This document shows, piece after piece, positions 15,412 through 25,505 of a DNA stretch of 36,124 nt (within the stretch, counting starts at the first letter, position 1; each line of letters opens with the position of its first letter). Where the stretch lies: the NCBI GenBank assembly GCA_902632315.1, contig CACPCD010000007.1, positions 1 through 36,124 on the forward strand, read 5' to 3'. A model generated the notes under the pieces. It worked only from the letters and a program-made list of their open reading frames with translations, was not told the origin of the DNA and did no database searches. The translations under genes and the position numbers were made by a program. This DNA is from an uncultured Pelagibacteraceae bacterium. Lineage in GTDB: Bacteria > Pseudomonadota > Alphaproteobacteria > Pelagibacterales > Pelagibacteraceae.

Positions 15412-18118
15412 GTCTTTCACAAGGTTCTCTACTTATTTTCCAACATACTGGGCATTTATTACCATCTGCCTTTTCAGTAATTACTTGAATATCATCGGTG
15501 TCACTTTTTTCAATTTCTACAAAAGAAGTTATACAAAGTTCCGAAAGATCAATCCCCTCAACAATATCTAAATCACTTTTTTTCAATCTTATAATCAACT
15601 TTGCCTCTAGACTTGATCCAATTTCTTTAGTGGCTCTCTTTTCCTCTATACTTAAATTACATATGTCTCTAATCTGCAATAATCTTTTCCACTTCTCATC
15701 CAATTTGGAATTTTCAAACTTTTTAGGGAAACTTAAAAATTTTTCTAAATGAACACTTTTATTCTTCTTTGAGACTAATTGGTAAATTTCTTCAGTTGTG
15801 AATGAAAGGATTGGAGCAAACCACTTCATTAATGAATTTAAAATAATATTCAACAAAATTAAAGTAGATTTTCTTCTAGGTGAATCTTTTGCGTCACAAT
15901 ATAAAGCATCTTTGCGAATATCAAAATAGAAAGCTGAAAGATCTACTGTGCAAAAGTTTAGAAGTTCTTTGTAAAGATTGTGAAAATCATAATTTTTGAA
16001 ATATTTATTAAAATTTAAATCCAAATTATACATTTTATGGAGCATAAACTGCTCTAATTCTGGTAAATCTTTTAAATCTATTTTTTCTAAATCAATTTCT
16101 TTAAAAAGATCATTTAAATTACCTAACAAGTATCTAAAAGTATTTCTAATTTTTCTATAAGATTCTGAATGCTGATCTAATATTGAGTAATCAATTCTTA
16201 AATCTTCTGAATAATTAGATGAGGCCACCCAAATTCTCAAAATATCAGCACCATATTTTTTTAAAATGTCATCTGGTGCGATAACATTCCCAAGAGATTT
16301 GGACATTTTCAAACCTTTGCCATCCACAACAAATCCATGTGAAAGAATAGATTCAAAAGGCGCTCTTCCTCTTGTTCCACATGACTCTAAAAGTGAAGAA
16401 TGAAACCAGCCTCTATGTTGATCTGAACCCTCAAGATACATTGATGCTGGCCATTTCAAATCTTTTCTTTTTTCTAATACAAAGGAATGTGTTGAACCAC
16501 TATCAAACCATACCTCGACAATATCACTCAACTTTTTATAATTATCTGATTTATATTTTTTTCCTAAAAACCTTTGAGGATCATCTGAAAACCAACAGTC
16601 AGAACCCTCTTTCTCATAAATTTGAGCAATATTCTCGAATATCTCTTCATCGACTAGTATTTCATTAGTACTTTTATTTACAAATATTGGCAAAGGTACA
16701 CCCCAAACTCTTTGCCTCGAGACACACCAGTCTGGCCTAGTTTCAATCATTGACTTTAATCTTTCTTTCCCTTTCTTAGGATAAAAGTTTGTTTCATCGA
16801 TAGCTTTAAGGGCTTTTTTTCTTAATTCATGACTGTCCATTGAGATAAACCATTGTGGTGTTGCTCTATGAACTAACGGTGCTTTTGACCTCCATGAGTG
16901 GGGATATGAATGAACAAGTTCCCCATTAGATAAAAGTTTTTTTTGTTTTTTTAGTTTTTCAATAACTATTGGATTTGCTTTAAAGATATGAGTTCCCTCA
17001 AATAAAGCAACATTCTTTGTATATTTTCCATCATCATCTACAGTTTCTATTGCTTTAATTCCATTATTTAAACATAAATTGAAATCATCAGGGCCGTGAC
17101 TCGGTGCACAATGAACAATGCCTGTACCTTGTTCTGTAGTTACAAAATTTGCTTCTAGCATTGGTATATCGTAGTCATACCCAAGTTCATTAAAAGGATG
17201 TTTACAGATAGTATCTTTAAAATCTTTACCTTTAAATTTTTTTAATTTTTCAAAATTTTTGATTGCAGAGTCTTTAATTGTAGATTCTAATAATGCTTCT
17301 GCAAGTACAATTTTTTCATTTTTTAAATCGCCTTCATCTTTTATTTCTATTAACATATAATCTAAATTCTGATTATAGGCCAAGGCTCTATTTGCAGGAA
17401 TTGTCCAAGGTGTTGTTGTCCAGATTGCTACATTACTATTTTTTAACTCCTTTACGTTAGATGATTTTACTTGAAATAGAGCGTATATAGTATCTGATTT
17501 ATGATCTTGATATTCTACCTCTGCATCCGCCAGTGCTGTTTTTTCAACAGTTGACCATAACACAGGCTTAAAACCTCTATATAAACTTCCCTCCTTTAAA
17601 AACTTTCCTAGTTCCCTCACAATTTGAGCTTCTGCATCATAACTCATTGTTGAGTAATAATTTTCCCAGTCACCTACTACACCTAGTCTTTTAAATTGTT
17701 CTTTGTGTACTCCAATCCATTTTTCTGCAAAAGCTCTACATTCTTTTCTAAATTCAACTATAGGAACTTCATTTTTATTTTTTTTATTTTTTTTATATTG
17801 TTCCTCAATTTTCCACTCAATAGGTAATCCATGACAATCCCAACCTGGCACATAAACTGAGTCTTTGCCATCCATCTGGTGAAATTTTACTATTATATCT
17901 TTTAAAATTTTATTTAAGGCTGTCCCCATATGAATATTTCCATTTGCATAAGGTGGGCCATCATGTAGGACAAATTTCTCTTTTCCTTTTCTAGAATTTC
18001 TTAATTCATCATACAGATTTATACTATTCCAAAGTTTCAAGATTTCAGGCTCTCTTGATGGCAAGTTTGCCTTCATAGAAAATACAGTTTTAGGTAGATT
18101 TATTTGAGATTTACTCAT
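15404..18118 (-). CDS. ileS: Isoleucyl-tRNA synthetase
   Basis: A 904-aa class I synthetase. The HIGH box appears as HMGT at residues 63-66 after PPYANGNI, and KMSKSLGN lies near residue 604. GWDCHGLPIEWKIE and TTPWTIPANRA mark the catalytic core and the CP1 editing domain, so proofreading is probably intact. The C-terminal zinc site is unusually compact: KCPVCW, then six residues later CERHG and stop, giving Cys-X2-Cys...Cys-X2-His. It charges tRNA-Ile in the cytosol. The last codons overlap the lspA start, and the start is one base from the ribF stop. Confidence 0.96.
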   Translation of the reverse strand: MSKSQINLPKTVFSMKANLPSREPEILKLWNSINLYDELRNSRKGKEKFVLHDGPPYANGNIHMGTALNKILKDIIVKFHQMDGKDSVYVPGWDCHGLPIEWKIEEQYKKNKKNKNEVPIVEFRKECRAFAEKWIGVHKEQFKRLGVVGDWENYYSTMSYDAEAQIVRELGKFLKEGSLYRGFKPVLWSTVEKTALADAEVEYQDHKSDTIYALFQVKSSNVKELKNSNVAIWTTTPWTIPANRALAYNQNLDYMLIEIKDEGDLKNEKIVLAEALLESTIKDSAIKNFEKLKKFKGKDFKDTICKHPFNELGYDYDIPMLEANFVTTEQGTGIVHCAPSHGPDDFNLCLNNGIKAIETVDDDGKYTKNVALFEGTHIFKANPIVIEKLKKQKKLLSNGELVHSYPHSWRSKAPLVHRATPQWFISMDSHELRKKALKAIDETNFYPKKGKERLKSMIETRPDWCVSRQRVWGVPLPIFVNKSTNEILVDEEIFENIAQIYEKEGSDCWFSDDPQRFLGKKYKSDNYKKLSDIVEVWFDSGSTHSFVLEKRKDLKWPASMYLEGSDQHRGWFHSSLLESCGTRGRAPFESILSHGFVVDGKGLKMSKSLGNVIAPDDILKKYGADILRIWVASSNYSEDLRIDYSILDQHSESYRKIRNTFRYLLGNLNDLFKEIDLEKIDLKDLPELEQFMLHKMYNLDLNFNKYFKNYDFHNLYKELLNFCTVDLSAFYFDIRKDALYCDAKDSPRRKSTLILLNIILNSLMKWFAPILSFTTEEIYQLVSKKNKSVHLEKFLSFPKKFENSKLDEKWKRLLQIRDICNLSIEEKRATKEIGSSLEAKLIIRLKKSDLDIVEGIDLSELCITSFVEIEKSDTDDIQVITEKADGNKCPVCWKISREPCERHG

Positions 18119-18119
18119 T

Positions 18120-19046
18120 TTATATTTTTGCTTTTAATAGATCAATTTTGATCTGTTTTCTAAGTTGATCGACATTTTTAAATTTTTTTTCTTTTCTTAT
18201 AAATTTTTTAAATTCTACTGTTAAATACTTATTATAGAGATTTCCAGAAAAATTAAATAAATGAACTTCTAATAATATTTTTTTTCCATTAAATGTTGGA
18301 CGATACCCTAAATTTGCAATTCCCTTAAGAAAATTCATTTTTCCAGACTTTCGAACCTGCACCGCATAAACTCCGGGACAAGCTGAAATATAATCTTTAA
18401 TATCTATATTTGCAGTAGGAAATCCAATTTTTTTGCCAAGCTGTCTCCCCTTTTGTACTTTTCCATTAATAGACCATTTTCTACCAAGAAACTGATTTGC
18501 TTTCTGTAATTTTCCTTTTTGTAAAAAGTTTCTGATTAAAGTAGAAGAAATAATCTTTTTACTATCTAGTAGTGGTTTTGGTTTTACAACCTTAAATCCA
18601 CATAATTTTTCAAATCTGATTAATTGTTTTACATCACCTTCCCTCTTATTTCCAAATTTAAAATTATTACTTACAAAAATAAATCTTGGTTTTAATTTTT
18701 TTCCTAAAATCTTCTTGATAAAAGATTCAGATTTTGTTTTTGAAAATTTTTTATCAAATTTTTTTGTAATTATAAAATCAACATTAAGGTTTTTCAAAAG
18801 TTGAATTTTTTGATCCAAAGTAGATATCCTAAAATTTTTCAATTTATCATTAAAAAACATTTTAGGCATTGGTTCAAAAGTAAGTACCCCAATTTTTAAT
18901 GAATATTTTTTTTTATATTTTTTTGCTAATGAAAATAATTTTTGGTGACCTAAATGAACTCCATCAAAATTACCTACCAAAATTATTGAATTTTTGTGAC
19001 GAGAATTAATATTAAAGCTTTTATAAATTTTTTTTGTTGTTACCAT
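18120..19046 (-). CDS. ribF: Bifunctional riboflavin kinase / FAD synthetase
   Basis: A 308-aa RibF. The N-terminal adenylyltransferase domain has GNFDGVHLGHQ at 25-35 (the HxGH-type nucleotide-binding motif) and a second conserved region, ISSTLIRNFLQKG, near 166-178. The C-terminal flavokinase domain has GRQLGKKIGFPTANI near 200-214 and PGVYAVQV after it. It turns riboflavin into FMN and then FAD. It overlaps the upstream HAD gene by 7 nt and precedes ileS by one base. Linkage ribF-ileS-lspA is common in bacteria and supports the call. Confidence 0.94.
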   Translation of the reverse strand: MVTTKKIYKSFNINSRHKNSIILVGNFDGVHLGHQKLFSLAKKYKKKYSLKIGVLTFEPMPKMFFNDKLKNFRISTLDQKIQLLKNLNVDFIITKKFDKKFSKTKSESFIKKILGKKLKPRFIFVSNNFKFGNKREGDVKQLIRFEKLCGFKVVKPKPLLDSKKIISSTLIRNFLQKGKLQKANQFLGRKWSINGKVQKGRQLGKKIGFPTANIDIKDYISACPGVYAVQVRKSGKMNFLKGIANLGYRPTFNGKKILLEVHLFNFSGNLYNKYLTVEFKKFIRKEKKFKNVDQLRKQIKIDLLKAKI

Positions 19047-19858
19047 TTCAATTCTGTTTGAATATAATTACAAATCGTTTCATAAGATTTTGACACGTTT
19101 TCTATTCCCTTATCGTTAATTTCTTTTTTGTGAATTCCATTCGAAATTAACAATGAGTCATAATTTAAAAGATTTGCTCCTTTAATATCAGTGTTTAGGT
19201 TATCACCTATCGATAGAATTTTTTTATCTTTATTATCTGCAGACTGATTATAAACTTCCGGATAAGGTTTGCCAAAATAGATTACTTCCCCTCCCATTTT
19301 TTCAAATACCATCGCAACAGATCCTGCGCAAAATTCTCTTGTATTTCCTCTATCAACGATTAAATCAGGATTTGTACATATCATTTTTTTTTTAATATCC
19401 TTTTCTAATAAATCTTTATAATAAGTTAAGTCATTATTGTGATCATCAAATAATCCTGTGCATAAGATATATTCACTCTTCTCGATATTGTCTATTTTCA
19501 TTGCTTCAAAATTTTTGAACAAATCAAAATCTCTTGGGGGACCCACATGAAAGAATTTTTTATCTGTTAAATTTTTTCTTAAATAAAGTAAAGCAGCTTC
19601 GCCAGATGTAAAAACATGGCTTCTCATCTCTTTTTTCATACCCAATTTCTCTAAAAAAGATTGAACTGAGTGATTTGGTCTTGGTGCATTTGTAAGCAAA
19701 ATATAATCTTTCTTTTTTTTTGATATTTCTTGGAGGACTTTTATAGCTTCAGGATGAAGTGTAACTCCATTATGAACCACTCCCCATAGATCCACGTAGA
19801 ATAATTGGTAGTTATCCACTATCGATCTCAAACCCTCTTTGTCTAAATTTTTAGTCAT
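19040..19858 (-). CDS. TIGR01459-type class IIA HAD-superfamily hydrolase
   Basis: A 272-aa HAD protein. Motif I is FYVDLWGVVHNG (nucleophile Asp23), motif II is in LLTNAPRP near residue 55, and motif IV is GDNLNTDIKGA near 215-225. YFGKPYPEVYN carries the motif III lysine. The DxWGV start and TNAPRP are typical of the class IIA, NagD-like branch annotated TIGR01459 in alphaproteobacteria. The substrate is unknown; relatives act on small phosphorylated metabolites. It is the first gene of the six-gene operon and is divergent from groES. Its promoter must lie in the 123-nt gap. Confidence 0.85.
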   Translation of the reverse strand: MTKNLDKEGLRSIVDNYQLFYVDLWGVVHNGVTLHPEAIKVLQEISKKKKDYILLTNAPRPNHSVQSFLEKLGMKKEMRSHVFTSGEAALLYLRKNLTDKKFFHVGPPRDFDLFKNFEAMKIDNIEKSEYILCTGLFDDHNNDLTYYKDLLEKDIKKKMICTNPDLIVDRGNTREFCAGSVAMVFEKMGGEVIYFGKPYPEVYNQSADNKDKKILSIGDNLNTDIKGANLLNYDSLLISNGIHKKEINDKGIENVSKSYETICNYIQTELKW

Positions 19859-19927
19859 TTAAGTAATCTATAAACCATAAAAACCCCAAATTCCTTTATT
19901 TTTTGAACAACTTATTTAGAACTATAT

Positions 19928-19955
19928 CTTGAAATAGTGAGGCCAATATCTATAT
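19928..19955 (+). promoter_or_regulatory. Candidate sigma32 (RpoH) heat-shock promoter for groESL
   Basis: CTTGAAA at 19928-19934 matches the sigma32 -35 consensus, and TATCTATAT lies about 13 nt further on as a -10 of the alphaproteobacterial RpoH type. A sigma70-like TTGAAC (19903-19908), 16 nt before TATCTT (19925-19930), overlaps it. No CIRCE inverted repeat is visible. Assigned by motif and position only. Confidence 0.5.
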
Positions 19956-19970
19956 GAAGAGCATACTAAT

Positions 19971-19976
19971 AAGGAG
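19971..19976 (+). promoter_or_regulatory. Shine-Dalgarno site of groES
   Basis: AAGGAG five bases before the groES ATG. It is notable because nearly all other genes in the window have no such site. Confidence 0.85.
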
Positions 19977-19981
19977 ATTTT

Positions 19982-20272
19982 ATGAAATTTAGACCGTTAC
20001 ATGACAGAGTTTTAATCGAAGTTTTAGACAGCAGTGAAAAAACCGCTGGAGGAATAATCATTCCGGATACGGCTCAAGAGAAACCTCAAGAAGGAAAGGT
20101 AGTTGCGATAGGTGGTGGAGCCAAAACTGAGGATGGAAAAATAATTCCCATGGATGTTAAAGTTGGAGACAAAGTTTTATTTGGCAAGTGGTCAGGGACT
20201 GAGGTCAAAATTGACGGTAAAGAATATAGCATAATGAAGGAATCCGACATTATGGGTATTTCAAGCAAATAA
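19982..20272 (+). CDS. groES: Co-chaperonin GroES
   Basis: 96 aa, the usual length. It starts [15 protein letters not shown] and continues [20 protein letters not shown], the mobile loop that docks on GroEL, then [20 protein letters not shown] and [10 protein letters not shown] at the end, all standard GroES. It forms the heptameric lid of the GroEL cage in the cytosol. It is preceded by a strong Shine-Dalgarno and a sigma32-like promoter, and followed 22 nt later by groEL. Confidence 0.98.
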   Translation: MKFRPLHDRVLIEVLDSSEKTAGGIIIPDTAQEKPQEGKVVAIGGGAKTEDGKIIPMDVKVGDKVLFGKWSGTEVKIDGKEYSIMKESDIMGISSK

Positions 20273-20276
20273 TTAA

Positions 20277-21956
<1,680 letters not shown>

Positions 21957-21982
21957 TCCCCATTAATCTCAAACAAAAATTC

Positions 21983-22014
21983 AAAAAGGGCAGTTTTTAC
22001 TGCCCTTTTTTTTA
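21983..22014 (+). terminator. Intrinsic terminator of groESL
   Basis: A perfect 12-bp stem (21983-21994 with 21999-22010) has a GGGCAGT core, a TTTT loop and a run of T on the plus strand, 26 nt after the groEL stop. This is the clearest terminator in the window. Confidence 0.92.
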
Positions 22015-22049
22015 TCTACATTAAAAATCTTCATTAAACTTTTAAGTTT

Positions 22050-22643
22050 TTAATTAATGTGGTTTCGAAACCATTTAGAAACTTCTCTTGTTGAAATTTC
22101 AACTGTAAGACCATCTAAATAATTATTTTTAATCTTTATATTTTTTTCAAATTCAGCGCATGAAATTGAAATTTCACCACCTGACTTTAAAAATAATGAA
22201 ATATAATGATTTATACTTTTTCCTGAAGAGTCCCATGGAAATGGAAAAGAGTCTTCTTCTTTTCTAATAATATTAAATTGTGAAGAAATTTCTTTGTATA
22301 CTTCTTTTTGTTTTGTGAGACATTGTTTAATCTTATCGTCATATGCAATTGTTCCACCAATATAATAGATAATAAAGTTTTTATCTTTTGGTCTTACAAA
22401 AAAAGATAAATAGTCATATTTTTCATAATTTTTGTATAAATAAACTTCTCCAAATTCATCTGTTAGATAATTGTATGTAGACTTATTACTTTTTATTTCA
22501 CTTAGTATGTCTTTTTTTGACATGTGCTCTAACAAGCTGTCGCCAATACTAAATCCTTCCATTTCTAATTCCTTAATTTCATTGGAAAATGAAACATTGC
22601 AAAATAGCAATATAAAAAAAATATAGAGAGGAGTTTTTTTCAT
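22050..22643 (-). CDS. Secreted hypothetical protein
   Basis: A 197-aa protein with a signal peptide at residues 1-20 (KKTPLYIFFILLFCNVSFS, cleavage probably before NEIKEL). The mature part begins with EMEGFSIGDSLLEHMSKKDI, a stretch I associate with small exported proteins of SAR11-type genomes. It continues as an acidic/aromatic-rich domain and has two cysteines at about 108 and 159. I cannot assign a family or function. It is downstream of the ion channel gene (12-nt gap, same strand) and probably co-transcribed with it. Export to the periplasm is inferred from the signal peptide. Confidence 0.65.
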   Translation of the reverse strand: MKKTPLYIFFILLFCNVSFSNEIKELEMEGFSIGDSLLEHMSKKDILSEIKSNKSTYNYLTDEFGEVYLYKNYEKYDYLSFFVRPKDKNFIIYYIGGTIAYDDKIKQCLTKQKEVYKEISSQFNIIRKEEDSFPFPWDSSGKSINHYISLFLKSGGEISISCAEFEKNIKIKNNYLDGLTVEISTREVSKWFRNHIN

Positions 22644-22655
22644 AATCTTGATACC

Positions 22656-23345
22656 CTATAATTTTTTTTGATTTATCACCACGTCTACAAGAATAGCTAT
22701 TAACAAGTTCAACATTGTGATCCCACAAATAATTATAAAACTAAAAAAATATATCCAAGCCCACCAATAGATATCTTGTAAAGGTAGCATTACTTGCTCC
22801 CAACTAGATAAAGTCAATACCTGAAAAAGAGTAATCATCGAAACGCCTACATCACCCCATCGTTCGGGTACATCTAAATTGAATAAAATTGATCCTATTG
22901 ATGCATATATATACAATATTATAAATAATAATAACCCAACATAAAAAACTCTCTTAATAGAACCTAGTAATGCTTCTATTATTTTTTTTAATTCAGGTAT
23001 GACTGAAATAATTCTTAAAACTCTAAAAACTCTTAAAAGTCTTAATAGTAAGAAACTAGAATTATTTGGAATTGGAATTAATGAAATTAAGACTATTGTT
23101 GAGTCAAAAATATTCCACCCATTTTTGAAAAAATCTTTTTTTTTTGGTTCTCCAATAAATCTTATAATAATTTCAATTACAAAAAAAATTGTAATCGAAT
23201 AGTCTAAAATACTTATAATTTTCGACAATAAATCATCTAAATCATATGTACCAATTCCTATAGTAATCGCATTAATTATAATTATAAAAATTACTGTATA
23301 TTGAAAGATAGAACTTTCTTTGAGTTTAAATAAAAAATTACCCAT
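22656..23345 (-). CDS. Voltage-gated ion channel of the bacterial Nav (NaChBac/NavRh) type
   Basis: A 229-aa six-helix channel subunit: S1 about 13-32, S2 45-63, S3 78-93, S4 97-115, S5 133-157, pore helix and filter 168-184, S6 193-224. S4 has arginines at 102, 105, 108 and 111, every third residue, as in a voltage sensor. The selectivity filter reads TLSSWEQ at 178-184. Typical bacterial Nav filters are TLESWS/A; here Ser replaces the first Glu and an acidic residue sits at 183, as I recall for NavRh from the SAR11-type strain HIMB114. Four subunits should form an inner-membrane cation channel. The long cytoplasmic coiled-coil tail of NaChBac is nearly absent. Selectivity is uncertain. Confidence 0.85.
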   Translation of the reverse strand: MGNFLFKLKESSIFQYTVIFIIIINAITIGIGTYDLDDLLSKIISILDYSITIFFVIEIIIRFIGEPKKKDFFKNGWNIFDSTIVLISLIPIPNNSSFLLLRLLRVFRVLRIISVIPELKKIIEALLGSIKRVFYVGLLLFIILYIYASIGSILFNLDVPERWGDVGVSMITLFQVLTLSSWEQVMLPLQDIYWWAWIYFFSFIIICGITMLNLLIAILVDVVINQKKL

Positions 23346-23430
23346 TTTTAAAATTACACTTTCGATTAATAAAAGTCACGCTTCTCTTTAGTTTTTTTTA
23401 ATGTGATAAAATATTTTTTTAATAGAAAAA

Positions 23431-23455
23431 GCGAGTTTTACTCGCCTTTTTTTTT
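23431..23455. terminator. Orphan terminator-like hairpin
   Basis: A 5-bp GCGAG/CTCGC stem (23431-23435 with 23441-23445) with a 5-nt loop is followed by C and nine T on the plus strand; five A precede it, so it also reads as a weaker terminator on the minus strand. It lies between divergent genes. In the 23346-23678 gap (333 nt) I otherwise see only the small ORF at 23476. Confidence 0.5.
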
Positions 23456-23475
23456 GAAACGGTTAAAATATTTTT

Positions 23476-23592
23476 ATGTCAAAAAGATATAGTGGAAAAT
23501 CATTTAAAGATTCTAGTGTTAACAAAAAGCCTAAATTTACTTTAAAAGAAAAGAGAAGAATCAAAAAAGAGAAATCAAAAAAAACAAAATAA
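23476..23592 (+). CDS. Small highly basic hypothetical protein (38 aa)
   Basis: An ATG-to-TAA frame of 38 codons in the gap before typA: starts MSKRYSGKSFKDSS, then a tail dominated by Lys and Arg (KEKRRIKKEKSKKTK). About half the residues are basic and there is no hydrophobic segment. It could be a nucleic-acid- or ribosome-binding peptide, but A-rich DNA yields such frames by chance, so its coding status is uncertain. The start is 20 nt after the orphan hairpin and the stop is 86 nt before typA. No Shine-Dalgarno is visible. Confidence 0.45.
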   Translation: MSKRYSGKSFKDSSVNKKPKFTLKEKRRIKKEKSKKTK

Positions 23593-23678
23593 CACCAAAT
23601 TTTCATCAAAATCTTTCGATTTAATTGATTTTTTTAAAGTTTCCAAAAAAAAAATTTAATGTATAAGAACCAGGATTT

Positions 23679-25505
23679 ATGACCAATAATATTAGAAACA
23701 TCACAATAATAGCCCATGTAGACCATGGTAAAACAACTTTAATAGACAACTTGATGAAACAAAGTGGATCTTTTAGAGAGAATGAAGTGGTTGATGAAAG
23801 GTTAATGGATTCTGGAGAGCTTGAAAAAGAGAGAGGTATTACAATTCTAGCTAAACCTGCCTCAATAAATTGGAAAAATTCAAGAATAAATATTATTGAT
23901 ACTCCAGGTCACAGAGATTTTGCTGCTGAGGTAGAAAGAGTTTTAAGTATGGCTGATGGAGCTTTGCTATTAATTGATTCTGCAGAAGGTGTGATGCCTC
24001 AAACAAAATTTGTATTATCAAAGGCTTTAAAACAAGGACTTAAACCGATTGTTGTAATAAATAAATTAGATAAATCTGATCAAAGAGCAAATGAAGTTTT
24101 AGATGAAACTTTCGATTTATTTGTAAGTCTAGATGCAAATGAAGAACAATTAGATTTTCCCGTTTTATACGCTAGTGGTAGATCGGGATGGGCTGATAAA
24201 GATGTCGACGGCCCAAGAAAGAATTTAGAACCTTTACTAGATCAAATTATCGATCACGTTAAACCAGCAGAGCTAGATAAAGCAAAACCTTTTGCAATGT
24301 TATCTACGCTACTATACGCTGATAGTTTTTTAGGAAGAAGTTTGGTTGGTAGGATAGCTCAAGGAACAGCGAAAGCTAATCAATCAATTAAGGCGATCAA
24401 CTTAAAAGGTGAAAAGATTGATGAAGGTCGTTTAACCAAAATTTTTAGATACGAAGGTACTAAAAAAGTTCCAATTGAGGTTGGTGAAGCTGGAGATATT
24501 GTAGTTGTTGCAGGTTTAGAAAAAGCTAACGTTGCAGATACTATTTGTGATCTAGAAGTTAACGAGCCAATTGAAGCTACTCCTATAGATCCTCCAACTA
24601 TGTCAATTACAATCACTGTAAATACATCTCCTTTGGCTGGCAAAGAAGGTAAAAAACTTACAAGTACACAGATTAGAGATCGATTGGTTCAAGAGGCACA
24701 AAATAACGTTGGAATCACGTTTACTGAAAATGAGGGAAATGACTCTTTTGTGGTTAGTGGTCGTGGTGAATTAATGTTGGAAATTTTACTAACTCAAATG
24801 AGAAGAGAAGGTTTTGAAATGACTGTAAGCCCTCCAAAAGTTCTTTATAAAAAAGATGAAAATGGAAACAAGCTTGAGCCAATAGAGGAAATTACTATGG
24901 ACCTTGATGAAGAGCATTCATCAAAAATTATTGATTCAATGAATAGAAGAAAAGGTAAATTAATAGAATTAAAAGATACTGGTAAAAATAAAAAGAGACT
25001 TATATTTCATGCACCTACAAGAGGTTTAATGGGATATACAAGTAGATTTTTAACACTTACAAAAGGAAATGGTGTGATCAATAGAATTTTTCATGAATAT
25101 GGTCCATTTGAGGGTGAGATGGAAGGTAGAAGAAATGGTGCTTTAATTTCTATGGAGCAAGGAAAGGCAGTTGCTTTTGCAATTTTTAATCTACAGGCTA
25201 GAGGAGAAATGTTTGTAACTCATAACGATCCTGTTTATCCAGGAATGATTGTAGGCCTATCGCCTAAGCCAGGAGATATGATCATTAATGTTATGAAGGG
25301 TAAAAAATTAACTAACATGAGAACGCAAGGTACCGATGAAAATGTTGTGTTAACTCCTGTAAGAAAAATGTCGATTGCTGAACAATTAAGTATGTTAAAT
25401 ACTGATGAGGCTTTAGAAATTACTCCAGAATCTTGTAGATTGAGAAAAGCTATTCTTGATCCTCATGAGAGAAAAAGAAGTGAAAAATCTGGCGCTGCTG
25501 CTTAA
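23679..25505 (+). CDS. typA: Translational GTPase TypA/BipA
   Basis: A 608-aa EF-G-like GTPase. G1 AHVDHGKTT near residues 12-20, G2 in ERGIT, G3 DTPGH near 72-76, G4 NKLD near 126-129, and G5-like YASG follow in order, then the beta-barrel domain II, domains III and V, and the TypA-specific C-terminal domain (GKKLTNMRTQGTDENV, DEALEITPESCRLRK). Length equals E. coli BipA (607). It binds ribosomes under stress and helps 50S assembly at low temperature. AGGA three bases before the ATG is one of the few Shine-Dalgarno-like sites here. Its TAA shares bases with the convergent yczE-type stop. Confidence 0.96.
   Translation: MTNNIRNITIIAHVDHGKTTLIDNLMKQSGSFRENEVVDERLMDSGELEKERGITILAKPASINWKNSRINIIDTPGHRDFAAEVERVLSMADGALLLIDSAEGVMPQTKFVLSKALKQGLKPIVVINKLDKSDQRANEVLDETFDLFVSLDANEEQLDFPVLYASGRSGWADKDVDGPRKNLEPLLDQIIDHVKPAELDKAKPFAMLSTLLYADSFLGRSLVGRIAQGTAKANQSIKAINLKGEKIDEGRLTKIFRYEGTKKVPIEVGEAGDIVVVAGLEKANVADTICDLEVNEPIEATPIDPPTMSITITVNTSPLAGKEGKKLTSTQIRDRLVQEAQNNVGITFTENEGNDSFVVSGRGELMLEILLTQMRREGFEMTVSPPKVLYKKDENGNKLEPIEEITMDLDEEHSSKIIDSMNRRKGKLIELKDTGKNKKRLIFHAPTRGLMGYTSRFLTLTKGNGVINRIFHEYGPFEGEMEGRRNGALISMEQGKAVAFAIFNLQARGEMFVTHNDPVYPGMIVGLSPKPGDMIINVMKGKKLTNMRTQGTDENVVLTPVRKMSIAEQLSMLNTDEALEITPESCRLRKAILDPHERKRSEKSGAAA

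Noticed and set aside
19859..19981. CIRCE operator upstream of groES
   Set aside because: I found no TTAGCACTC-N9-GAGTGCTAA-like inverted repeat; the sigma32-like promoter explains the region better.
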